Source: Oasisia sp. SBJ-2009
Lineage: Eukaryota; Annelida; Polychaeta; Sabellida; Siboglinidae
DNA: 64,000 nucleotides
NCBI GenBank assembly: GCA_964017155.1
Contig: OZ024857.1
Span: 4,373,869 to 4,437,868 of the forward strand
Reading direction: 5' to 3'
Part shown: in pieces, positions 54,011-64,000 of the stretch
How positions within the stretch are numbered: position 1 is the first letter of the stretch
How the letters are laid out: each line of letters starts with the position of its first letter
Made by a program: the position numbers and the translations under genes
Notes under the pieces: model-generated
The model's database searches: none
What the model saw: the letters and a program-made list of their open reading frames with translations, nothing else
What the model was told of the DNA's origin: nothing

Positions 54011-57000
54011 AACTACATTGTCGACCAGAAATACAGATAAATCAAATTAATTAATACAACGCTGTATTCTTCACCTGATGGAATCCGAGGTGAGCTTCTT
54101 GAGTGTCGCCAGGTTAGCCCAGGCCCCTCCCAAACCCATGAACGCCTCGTAGAAGTCGTAGGACATTCCTGTACTTCCCCACACCGCTGGGTCGTCGGAA
54201 CTGATGATGATGGGGAAGCCTTCAGCCATGAGAGGAGCGGCCGGGTGGTTGCGTAGATCGTCCACCAGCATGAGTACCTGTGACACCATGTAGATAGTAT
54301 CACAGTATGGCAGTTTTACGAGCAATGCTCACAGCATGGACACGCTGTTTCTGTATTTACATTTTTTAAAATCAAAACCACCTTGCGACCTGCAGTACAG
54401 TATGGTTTTCTTGTCACTGCAATGTTGCGAGGTCAACAGCCAGAAGTTTAATAATAATAACTTTATTTTATAAAGAGCTATCTTTCCAGATATAAGTGTG
54501 TTCAAAGGCGCTTAAATTATAACAATGTTAAACACATAATTACTATAATACAATCATTATTTCACATAAATAAAATGAATACATTACAGTAATTAAAAGT
54601 CCACTAATAATATTCCAATACTCTATAAATATTCTTAAACTGCTGTTTAAATAATGTCTTAGATAGAGAGGTGAACACATCCAGAGAGTCAGTGACATGT
54701 ACATTCAACGGCAGATCATTCCAGAGACATGATGTCATCACAGAGAAACCACGGCAACTGTATCGTCCCATGTTACTTTGTGAGGTTTCATATAAATTGG
54801 CTTAAAATCTGTTCAAAGTACGTTTACCTGTATTCGTCAGCCAAGGACAAATCTGAATGACAAATTTCTATCTGATATATATCTGATGCCAGAGAGATTT
54901 CTGACAAAATGTAATTTAATTTGACTTATGTATATCTGGAGACTTGGGAGCTGGCGACACTACACCAGAATACGAATATCGTGATGTCACTCTTTAGGTC
55001 ACTTATCTAATGTTCAACAAACAAGTTTTGAACTTGTAATGATTTCAATCAAGTAAATGTGGACCGCCTCCATTAAAAAAAAATTCTACAAAGTTTTCAT
55101 TCTTCGTTTATAATTAATGCTGAATTTACAATGCACAACTCGACACTGACCTGGTTGGAGATAGGGTTAACTTCGATGGCGATGTCACGTTCACGCAGTA
55201 GTTTGCGGATGCGTGGATGTTTCATGATGGCGTACCCGTGCCCAATTCGGGAAGCGTTCAGTAGTAGAGCATCGAGAATGTCTGCATCTGCGGACATTCC
55301 CTCCCAGTCTGCAAGTGGAAACAACAAATACAATACTAATAAACATTCTCAGGTTACTTTAAAAAAAAAATTCAATGACACGCAGGTTTTTACACATCAA
55401 AAGATGAATCCATAGAGGTTTGGGGCCCAACACGGAAATCATCAAGAAGGAAACAATTAGCCTAAGACACATATAAATAGGTTGTGGATAGATGAAGACT
55501 TACCAAGCTTTGCTAATACAACCAACATCTCAAAAGATGATATCATCATGAAATGTTAGATGGGGAATTCGACTGAAGGAGAATACAACAGTCATCTTTG
55601 AGAACAGTGACTTCCTCTGCGGAGGTACTTCTGCCATATCTCCACTGGGGTCCGCCATAGTCACACTTTTACCTTCTACATGTCATACCAAAAATGTATG
55701 CATACGTCTATCCATATGGATCAATCACACTTCCATGTAGTTTCTCATTTATTCACAACAGCATCGACATGCATTAGTACCAGTTTCACTGGTGAGGCAC
55801 CACCAGTTAATGACACTTATGCAACTGACTCATCTGCAAATTATGCAAACCTAAATATTTTTAATTACGTTGTTTCCATAAAAAGGAATAGTCATCTGAC
55901 CTGTTTCTCCGGCATGGAAGAAATACGGGAGCTTGATCCCGTTCTGGGAAGGGTAGAGGAGGGCATCAAGGAAGTATTTGAGGGCGTGACCCTGATCCTC
56001 ATTTCCATCGAGGTCGAACCCAGCGATGCTGTCGGGAAACGTTTCATGCAGTCGAATTGCTTCTTTCACATCACTCATTACGCTCACTAAATCCTCACTT
56101 CTGCAATGAAGACATACGGGAAATGTCAAATATAAATCTTCTATGTAACCCTGCATACCTATAACCCAAACCAAGTTTCTCATGTTTTACTTTTTAACAT
56201 ACATTTCCAGCCGACTTTCAACAAGTTCCCAGTGCCGACTTGTTATATTTTATTATTTAGTTGATTTCATTTTTTGGGGCATACATCTGTTTACATTCAA
56301 TTATATATCAGTTTTAATTAGATAAGGATGTTGATAAACTGACTATAGAGAAAACATTTTAACATTCATGTTTTCACAGGTGATGTACAAAATCAATACA
56401 CACCCTGTAGTTGTTACACTATATGTCTAAAAGTATCCATCACTTCTCTCTATTATTACATTTTGTTTGTGTAAAATAAATAAAATAAATACTAGTTCAA
56501 CTTAAATAGAATACACAGCACAGACATGTATCTATAAGGTATTGTATCTATAACATTGGCTCACTCGTTGCTGCACTTTTCCGTATTTATTTTCTAGTTT
56601 AAATTAATCTGTGAAAGATTCCTCGGCAACGTGGAGCTGTCTGCCTATTGCCTAGACTAAACTACAGACAGTATTATTAATCAACCTGTGAGGACCGTAT
56701 ATGGTTTTGGCACCAAAGAAATCTGGATGCTGTTTGGAGAACTTCCGTTGCACTTCATTGTACGTTGACACAGCCCAGTCCTTGGTTTGAACCACACCAC
56801 TGGGGTCAACGACCTGAATTCAATGGAACAGAAACAAATTGGCAAACTGACGCTACTTAATTACATGGATGTATTACTATAATCTCAATGCAACAGTACA
56901 TTCCGTGTAACAAACAGAACGGTACACGTTGCAATGTGGAGCATTTATCTACACAATATTCAAATATTACATCAGTTGTGTTAAGAGTGTATAAATATTC

Positions 57001-59741
57001 AAATTGCTAGTGGTTGTGTTATGTCGCAAAACACATTATACAGCACATCTTTGACTTTGTGAGTAACACTATTAACATAATGCAAGAGAAACGTGGCTTA
57101 TTTCTAAATGATGCCTACATTTGATATATACCACATCAGTTATTTTGTGGACAAATGCTTCAACTGTATTACGTGTTTGACTTGTCAAAATGGTCATAAA
57201 TAAGGATTTATGTGATGCTGAATGTTGCAAGTTTAAACGCGAGAGCCTAACACGTAACAACATATCACATAGAAAATTAAATACACAGCAAAAATAAACT
57301 ATACAGTGAAAAAAATAAACTAACAATTTGGAATGACAAATATACGGTGTATTGTAAACACATGGATGTTAGTGACACCTACCGGTCCGAGCAGAGCCCT
57401 CGTCTCAACGTACTGTACATTGTCTGCATACAGCTCAGTCAGCGCCTGTTCGAAGTACGCACCAAATGTCTCCGTGTTAAACATAAGCCCTTCCATAGTT
57501 TGGAACACAGAAACAAACTGATGCCATATGTCGTACTGTGACCGATATGTTTTAGCTGGGTTGTCAGTGAAAACTGACAAATTCCCATACAGGCTGAAAC
57601 ATAGGACACAAATTGGTTCATAGATATGGTACAGTCAGTACTTTGTTTACGAATCAATGCGTCTGATCAATCTGTTACCTTAGCGTGACTTCTTGCTATG
57701 ACTGCTTAAAACTTGAATGTAACAAACATTTGCTTTGCATTGATTCAGTTGGTTGAGCATTGCATAAGCATCATGCAACCACGGAAGTGAAACTGCCTGT
57801 GATGTACCCGGGGTAGTAGCCCCACAAATATTTCGTGGATTAATAACTTCTTTGGCTGAAACAATGTAACATAATTTTCTAAAGGATTAGCACAGGTGAA
57901 TGGGTTTTCCCCCCAAGCAACAGTGGATAACTCAACTAGTATAATATATAAAGGAGATCAGATGTAAGGAATCATCGGATAAAACAATGGCACTTCAGAC
58001 TCAATCATGACAACTCAGGTTGAAATTGGTTTAATTCTACATGCCATTTTTACACATTCGGCGAGTTCCTTCACTCTATATTGGTCAAACTCACTTGACT
58101 GTATGAGTGTACAATTGGTTCTAGATGGGTGGGTATTCTGTACAAGTGTGCAACTGGTTCTAGATGGGTGGGTATTTTGTATGAATGGTATCTGCACATT
58201 AATTGCAGCATGGGAAAATTCTTCTCAGAGAAGTCAAGAAACTGCAAAGTTGATCAGATCTGCCAGTAGAAAAATCTAAAATGCTTTAGGTTGTCTTTGG
58301 GAGTGGATGCTGCATTACACAGGAACTTATCTTTACGCTTTGGGCTTAATTGCAGAACCTTTGCAATTACGTCTAAAACCAAGTCTGCAAGTACTCCTAC
58401 TGAATAGAATAAAATAGTTCTACTTATTGATAAAAGACTGAAGTATTGCAATGCAATGTGCAACAAAATATTGACCTATCTGACATCATTGCAGTAATTA
58501 AGATCGCTGTTATACAATTCAATATATGACCAACACATTTCACACGCGTCTCCAGACAGTACTTATAGTACTTATACTATGTGTGTAATTATTATAGTAC
58601 TTACTACGCGTCAAACAGAGATGCATTTCCTGAGCGACACCGATACTGATTGACCGTTTCCCATTTGCATTCTGCCAACAAACAAACCTCTCAAATCGAG
58701 CACTGATGACCAAGTGAGTCAACATACATTTAGGGGTCTGTTAATATGATAGCTTTGGGGCCAATCAGCCACCATCTCCCCTCAGGTGAATAAGTCCACC
58801 CGAGTATTTCTGTGTCCATTTGAATCCAAAGACCCAGCATGTCCAAGAAAACAGAACTAGTGGATGAACTGTTTGGTGTGCCACTCGACAGTGGCACTGT
58901 GGTGCGATGTTCACTTGACTAGAAAATCAGCTTGCCATGTTGCCACTGGCAACAGCAGAAATTACAGTCTGCAGGAATTAGTTTTAAAATGAAAATATGT
59001 ATTTAACAGAAAATATGAAAATCTTATTACATCATGATGACATACTTTTATAAAATGTGGACTAGAAAAAAAACGTAGTGTTTAGGATCGATTCAAACCA
59101 CCAGTACACCACCCACTTAAATACTATCAAATGGGGATGTCTGATTAAAACCATACATGTCCAATCAAATGTCAATCTTTTATACTAAACCTAAGCCATA
59201 ACATTCCAACACTGAATATCTGAAAAAACAGACAGATCTTAGGTGATCAATACTAATCTGTTTCTAAGTGACATGTTAGCAAAGATATGACTGTTTGAAA
59301 TCTTTGTATAATGCCTTACAACTTTTATTGCATATTTCCTAATAAAAAACATTAGCATAACCTGCCTAACATGATTTAACTGGTATGACTGATTTATCCT
59401 CAACTGCATCAATCTGCTTTAATACCAGTTTCATATGTTCGATACTGCCACTTTGTGCGTGCAGAATATGCAGACAACCAAACAACCTCCTGAAAAATGT
59501 AATACAGTGTTTATCAGTTGTGCTGTTAAATACTATAGTGTCCAGTAGATTTTACATTTGTTCTCAAACACAAACGCATAACTATGTTACTTACGTGAGC
59601 TAACTGGCTGAGACTTGGTTATTCTAAACAGCAGATATCCAGTTTTATTAATACACATGTAGCAGTCAGGCCTGTAGGTGATATTCCGGATCATCCAATG
59701 GGGACTCGCCATAGCTTGGTCATGTATATGGAGGGCAGCAC
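53362..59741 (-). CDS. ADA2: Adenosine deaminase 2 / ADGF (CECR1-like), N terminus missing
   Basis: Secreted zinc enzyme converting extracellular adenosine to inosine; ADGF members act as growth factors in molluscs and insects. Exons: 59595-59741, 58605-58671, 57383-57593, 56686-56813, 55901-56100, 55151-55308, 54075-54277, 53362-53464. Phases agree through to the TGA at 53362-53364, giving 404 residues (human ADA2 is 511). Visible sites: HxH zinc motif in AALHIHDQ, the family's Cys-containing segment [55 protein letters not shown] and metal-binding SSDDPAVWG. The catalytic set is intact. The 67-nt exon ([10 protein letters not shown]...FDA) is supported by phase and homology. Signal peptide and dimerisation helices (about 100 residues) must lie upstream of 59741, within the window but unseen or beyond its end. 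Confidence 0.93.
54440..55000. mobile_element. Probable retroelement relic in ADA2 intron
   Basis: Begins AATAATAATAACTTTATTTT, the complement of a LINE/SINE tail with ATT repeats, and continues with GGCAGATCATTCCAGAGACA, typical of retroelement 3' ends. The boundaries are unclear. Confidence 0.45.
58050..58345 (+). mobile_element. Degenerate SINE 3' part with small internal duplication
   Basis: GAGAAGTCAAGAAACTGC...GATCTGCCAGTAG...AATGCTTTAGG...ATGCTGCATTACACAGGAACTTATCTTTAC parallels the 3' half of the SINE at 45530. At 58110-58180 a 36-bp segment (CAACTGGTTCTAGATGGGTG) is duplicated in tandem. Confidence 0.6.
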
Positions 59742-61370
59742 CTGTCAGCAAAAATGGGATTGTGTCACAAATGTATCAGCTACACTGCATATGACTCATT
59801 TATGACAACATAGAAAATTAGTGTATTTAAATTTAAAACAATTATGATTTGATTTGCCTGTAATCATGACCACATGCAGTAAGACAAGGCCAAGCCCAAG
59901 GGGTGCCAAAACATCCGCCCAAGTCCAAGACTCTAAATTGAAAACTCTAAGGGAAAATATTTGCTACGAACTATGACGACTGGATATAGTCATCATAAAC
60001 TGGTGACTAATTTGTCTTCTTCGGAGACTTCAGGAGACTTCAACAACGCAATCTTGAACCTATTTCAGTATTTGCCTATATAACTTGGCCAGTGCCAGTA
60101 ACAGTAGTCGTGAGTAGATGGCTAGCCTAAGGCTAAGATGCAGTAAGCGTATCGTCATCGTCAGTCAGATCGTGTATGTCACTTCTTGACGCTGTGACCA
60201 CAGTAGTAGATTTAGCAACCGATGCCGATTCGCTTCGACTATAACTAGATGTCCACTGCGTGCTCATTGTCGAATATTTCGATAGAACACGTGCTCGAGT
60301 CGTTGCGACGTTGACATTGATTGTCCACGTCATTGACCACGACGTCGACGTCGACGTGTCCCTCGATGAAAGTTGATCATCACGTTTTGGTTGTTTCTTG
60401 AATGATGGACAGTGAGTGAGTTGACATGTTTCGGCAAATTCGATGTATTTCCCCTCTATCTTTGGGGCGCTTCGAGCATAGCAGACACTCTTTGTTGAAG
60501 AACTGCCAAATTGGCGATGAACGCGGTAACATTTTGTCGTTCGTCGTGGTTGAGAGAGTCGGCAGACGGTGGCGCCACCAAACAGCAAAACCGCGCCACC
60601 AAACGGAACCCGGATAAACAAAGCTTGCGCATCGCGCTCAAATAATTATTTATATTAATAATATTATTATTAAACTAGTTTCAGAAATACTAGTGCGTGC
60701 AATAAACACTCTATAAAAATACAATAGGATTTGTGTTTTTGTACGCGTAGCCATAGGTAAACTAGGGAGACAGATGGCTTAACCGACTATCGTTCGGCTG
60801 CGGAACTACGCCGAGAAGACAGTCTGGCTACATCATTGACGTAAAAAAACTTTTTGCTTTTGTTTGGGTAGCAGCCGTGATCTATAAAATGCTGCCACCT
60901 CACGGACACTGCCGTAATATATATTTTTATAAACAACTGCAAATTTGTATTTCTATTTATTTTGTGTTAATATAAGTTAAATTTTTAATAGTTTTTATAA
61001 TACAGCATTATTTGATCAAAAGGTTTCCTTATTTAATTTGTATGCTATCCGTGTCGAGCTAGACAATGCTGCCACCTCACGGATACTGGTTAATCCTGCC
61101 GTGATTCTTATTTTATAAACAACGGTAAATTTGAATTTTTACTTACTTTTGTGTTAATATAAGTTCATTGGTGAATACTTTTCATATGATATTATTATCT
61201 TGTAAAAGTATATCGTTATTTTTATTTCATAGTTGGCCTGAGAGCCAATCAGCGTCTCTACCCTAATCTGGGGTAAGGCTGCCCGGATGTAGAAACTTAA
61301 GCCCATATACTGTCCCAGGCGGAGTTGAGGGGGCTTAAAAGTGCTGCCACCTCACGGAGTCTGAATGAAT
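59742..61370. other. Region upstream of the known ADA2 exons
   Basis: No ADA2 N-terminal exon recognised. A serine-rich open frame at 60133-60621 (minus) has no recognised homology. In another frame the same DNA reads SPIWQFFNKECLLCSKRP, faintly like a BED zinc finger of hAT origin. From 60889 the 17-mer TGCTGCCACCTCACGGA occurs three times. Confidence 0.4.
60889..61358. repeat. Three copies of a 17-mer with diverged flanks
   Basis: TGCTGCCACCTCACGGA at about 60890, 61066 and 61341. After the first two copies the text also matches (TTTATAAACAAC.G.AAATTTG, TTTTGTGTTAATATAAGTT), indicating a diverged tandem duplication of about 176 bp. Confidence 0.75.
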
Positions 61371-61371
61371 G

Positions 61372-61860
61372 AATGTTTATTTAACAACAGCAACACAGGA
61401 ATATACAACATAGTATGAAAAATAATACAATACATAATGGTAACGACAATACAATATAATATCGGTGCTGTTGTTAAAAGGACATAGCAGAAGTCATATG
61501 ACTTGTAAGGCGCTATGCCCTTCTCAACTAAAATGCGTAATAGTTATAGTAAAAGTTATGAGATTTAATACAACCAACAATAATATTTTTTTTGCATTGT
61601 GTTAATTGTTCATAAATACGAAGAAAGTAACGTCGACTTTAAACTTTTTTTAAATTGTTGTAAACTTGGCAACTGTCTTATATTACGTTCAAGACCGTTC
61701 CATACGTGTATTCCTCTGACAGTAATTGACAGTAGTCTATGGGTGGTGTTCGCTTTTTTAACATAAAATAGTTTAGATTGTCTGGTATCATACTTGTGTA
61801 CGGCTGCAGTTGGTTCAAAGAACGCCTGTACACGACCTTCTAAACAGTGGTGTTACAACC
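61372..61860 (-). mobile_element. Probable retroelement 3' end (minus strand)
   Basis: Starts TGAATGAATGAATGTTTATTT and contains GGCGCTATGCCCTT and ACCGTTCCATACGTGTATTCC, resembling other retroelement tails in the window. No reading frame. Confidence 0.45.
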
Positions 61861-62070
61861 GATAATGTAATAATCGCCCGGTAATGTAATAACTACCCGA
61901 TAATGTAATAAAATCAACCGATAATGTAATAACCACCCTATAATGTAATAACATCAACCGATAATGTAATAAACTTGCTAACCGATAATGTAATAATTTT
62001 CAACCGATAATGTAATAAACTCCTCTTGCCTGATAATGTAATAACTTTCGCCTGATAATGTAATAACGTA
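61861..62070. repeat. Array of ten CGATAATGTAATAA cores with variable spacers
   Basis: Ten occurrences of (C/G)(A/T/G)TAATGTAATAA, nearly invariant, separated by 4-16 bp of differing sequence (for example CTACC, AATCAACC, CTCCTCTTGCCT). The core is conserved while the spacers are not, unlike an ordinary minisatellite. Confidence 0.85.
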
Positions 62071-62534
62071 CACATTTCTCGTAGGACTTAGTCGTTTTCG
62101 TGGATTTCATGTTGGTTTCTTGTACTTAGTCGATTTCGTCGATTTCTTCTATTTTGCAATACCACAACTTTTGCTAGCGGAATCAATTAAGATTAAATCC
62201 AATATGCTGGTTCCAATTCGGAAGTCATATTTATCCCAGCAGGTCAAGATTTTGAGTTATACATTCTCTTTCCATTTATTAATGACGGGTTGGTGTAATA
62301 CAACTGTGGGCTTCATTGATAACGAAATTGTCGGCCCAAATCCTGGAATCGATGATCTCACAAGTATTCCCTTTCCATGCTATAATGTCGGGGTATCGAA
62401 TGCCCACAGGCGTGGGGTTTGCTGGTTCAATCCTAGTGTAAAACCCAGATGAAGAAATGGTTTCTTAAAGAATGTGTTATGTATATGTTTTAGTACGCTG
62501 TTTGTAATTCTCCCGTGATGTGCTCAAGATACAT

Positions 62535-62554
62535 ACATACATACATACACACAA

Positions 62555-62594
<40 letters not shown>

Positions 62595-62655
62595 TTGTGT
62601 GTGTGTGCGTGCGTGCGTGCGTGCGTGCGTGCGTGTGTGTGTGTGTGTGTGTATT
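62535..62655. repeat. Compound microsatellite (CATA, TA, GT, GC)
   Basis: ATACATAC, then TATATA, then GTGTGT, GCGTGCGT and GTGTGT blocks. Confidence 0.95.
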
Positions 62656-62994
62656 TACGCGATGAAAAGCCGAACTAATCGGCGGCAGATTGCGCAAACA
62701 GATAAACATGTAATACATATATTGCAAAATATATGTTTGCATTGTGGTCGAACTGCCTATGTATGATTTCGTCACAGTTGTTCTTGGTTCTTTATTGGTA
62801 CAGTTATTCTTGATACTGTTTGGTGTTCATTTTTATTTCGCGTTATATAGATGAACGCATACTTACCTAGTTTACTTTAAGCATAGCCTAAATGAACCGA
62901 TTTCGAACAGGTGAAACGGTGTTATTGCGGGTGACTGACTGCCTTTTGTTCCCAGGCATGGCGGGGTAACTCGGTTAGTGTGTGTGCGGGCATA

Positions 62995-63007
62995 TATATA
63001 TATATAT

Positions 63008-63065
<58 letters not shown>
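62995..63065. repeat. TA microsatellite
   Basis: About 33 TA units with short CATACATA interruptions. It immediately precedes the first copy of a direct repeat. Confidence 0.95.
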
Positions 63066-63069
<4 letters not shown>

Positions 63070-64000
63070 GCGGGACAACGCTACCATCTAAATTTGTGAC
63101 ACAGAGACGTGGCTAGTTTGCTGAAAACACAAGTCAGATATATGTTTGTATGCGAGCTTAAAAGTAAGCCAACTCTTTATGTATAACTAGCACAAAATAA
63201 TTCCAATACACTAGTACACAATGTCATCACCGTTATAACAAACACATAGATTGACAGCAAAGGTGGGGGAACCGACCACACGCAGGTGTTGGAAACCCAC
63301 CATATCAAATATTCAAACAAAGTATGCAAGTTATAGGTTATGACCAAGGGGAAAGCGTTAGGAACATGAGCACATGTCCTCGCCCTAAAACCCCTTGAAA
63401 GTACACTCATATTAGACAAGTATATAACACAAATCGACAATGTGAGATGTAATATACAAGACAGTGTGATCGTAATGTCAAAAATACAAGACAATAACGT
63501 TTTAGACACTTGGTAACAATATAATATAGACTATGTATAGTGTATTTACAAATATGTACAAATAAAACGAAACACAGCATATATCAACACCAGTTTGAAA
63601 TACCCAGGTGACGATGGGGAAGGAGGGTGGGAAATTTGCGACGACATAGTACTGAACAACAGAATGATAAATGTCGCAATAAACGGAACCTCGTAACATA
63701 ATTGTTTAACAACAATCGAGAGCAAATCAATATTTACCCTTTCAAACTCGAGAACTATCGAAAGAGAGGCTGGACACTGAGCTTGTCAGCGTCCTAATTT
63801 GTTTACCATACACCCGAATATAAGCTCTGGTTTTGTTGCCCACATAAATGCCTTTTGAGTTTCATTCAAAAGGTGTTTTTATGCGGGACAACGCTACCAT
63901 CTAAATTTGTGACACAGAGACGTGGCTAGTTTGTTGAAAACACAAGTCAGATATATGTTTGTATGCGAGCTTAAAAGTAAGCCAACTCTTTATGTATAAC
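63066..64000. repeat. Direct repeat, 813-bp spacing, running off the window
   Basis: TTATGCGGGACAACGCTACC...CTCTTTATGTATAAC at 63067-63187 recurs at 63880-64000 with one difference seen (TTTGCTG versus TTTGTTG). The second copy is cut by the window end, so its full length is unknown. The 692 bp between holds no recognised gene. Confidence 0.9.

Noticed and set aside
60133..60621. Serine/threonine-rich 162-aa open frame as a gene, or an intact BED-finger transposase
   Set aside because: No recognisable homology in the long frame; the BED-like reading (SPIWQFF...CLLCSK) is short, incomplete and in another frame. Too weak to annotate as coding.

Overview
This is eukaryotic nuclear DNA: GT-AG introns, AT-rich noncoding sequence, many transposon relics, and four animal genes of which two are complete or nearly so. 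The protein sequences and tRNA-derived SINEs with the core seen in mollusc SINEs point to a lophotrochozoan, most likely a mollusc such as a gastropod. That placement is an inference. I spliced the genes by hand from family knowledge, GT/AG signals and codon phase. All exon edges are predictions without transcript support.

Layout. (1) 106-9097, minus: 5' half of DDB1 (residues 1-308, eight exons); the rest lies beyond base 1. Its 4.75-kb first intron holds a 605-bp tandem duplication and a three-copy motif. (2) 9098-12074: intergenic, with a long hairpin upstream of DDB1. (3) 12075-35775, minus: a complete importin-7/8 gene. With one copy of a duplicated exon it has 28 coding exons and 3108 nt, giving 1035 aa. 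Its introns hold a CR1/L2-type LINE, a MITE, a TTAA-flanked element, a second LINE tail, and a series of tandem repeats lying against splice sites. (4) 35776-44184: divergent intergenic/upstream region with two Kolobok-like transposons (TTAA flanks, decayed THAP domains). (5) about 39205-49692, plus: NADH-cytochrome b5 reductase, about 305 aa. (6) 50449-50880: non-autonomous hAT element with a perfect 8-bp target duplication. (7) 53362-59741, minus: secreted adenosine deaminase (ADA2/ADGF), eight exons, lacking the N-terminal exon(s). (8) 59742-64000: repeats only, including a degenerate array with a constant core and an 813-bp-spaced direct repeat running off the end.

The genes are unrelated housekeeping or enzyme genes with no obvious joint pathway: DDB1 (ubiquitin ligase adaptor), importin-7 (nuclear import), CYB5R (ER/mitochondrial outer-membrane electron transfer) and ADA2 (extracellular adenosine removal).

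The most interesting signals are in the importin-7 gene. Two homologous 126-nt exons are separated by only 19 nt, which should make them mutually exclusive. A 33-bp minisatellite of about 19 units copies a 3' splice site plus the first codons of its exon, so every unit is an in-frame alternative acceptor. More generally, tandem repeats of 21-33 bp sit at or within about 20 nt of splice sites throughout this gene.
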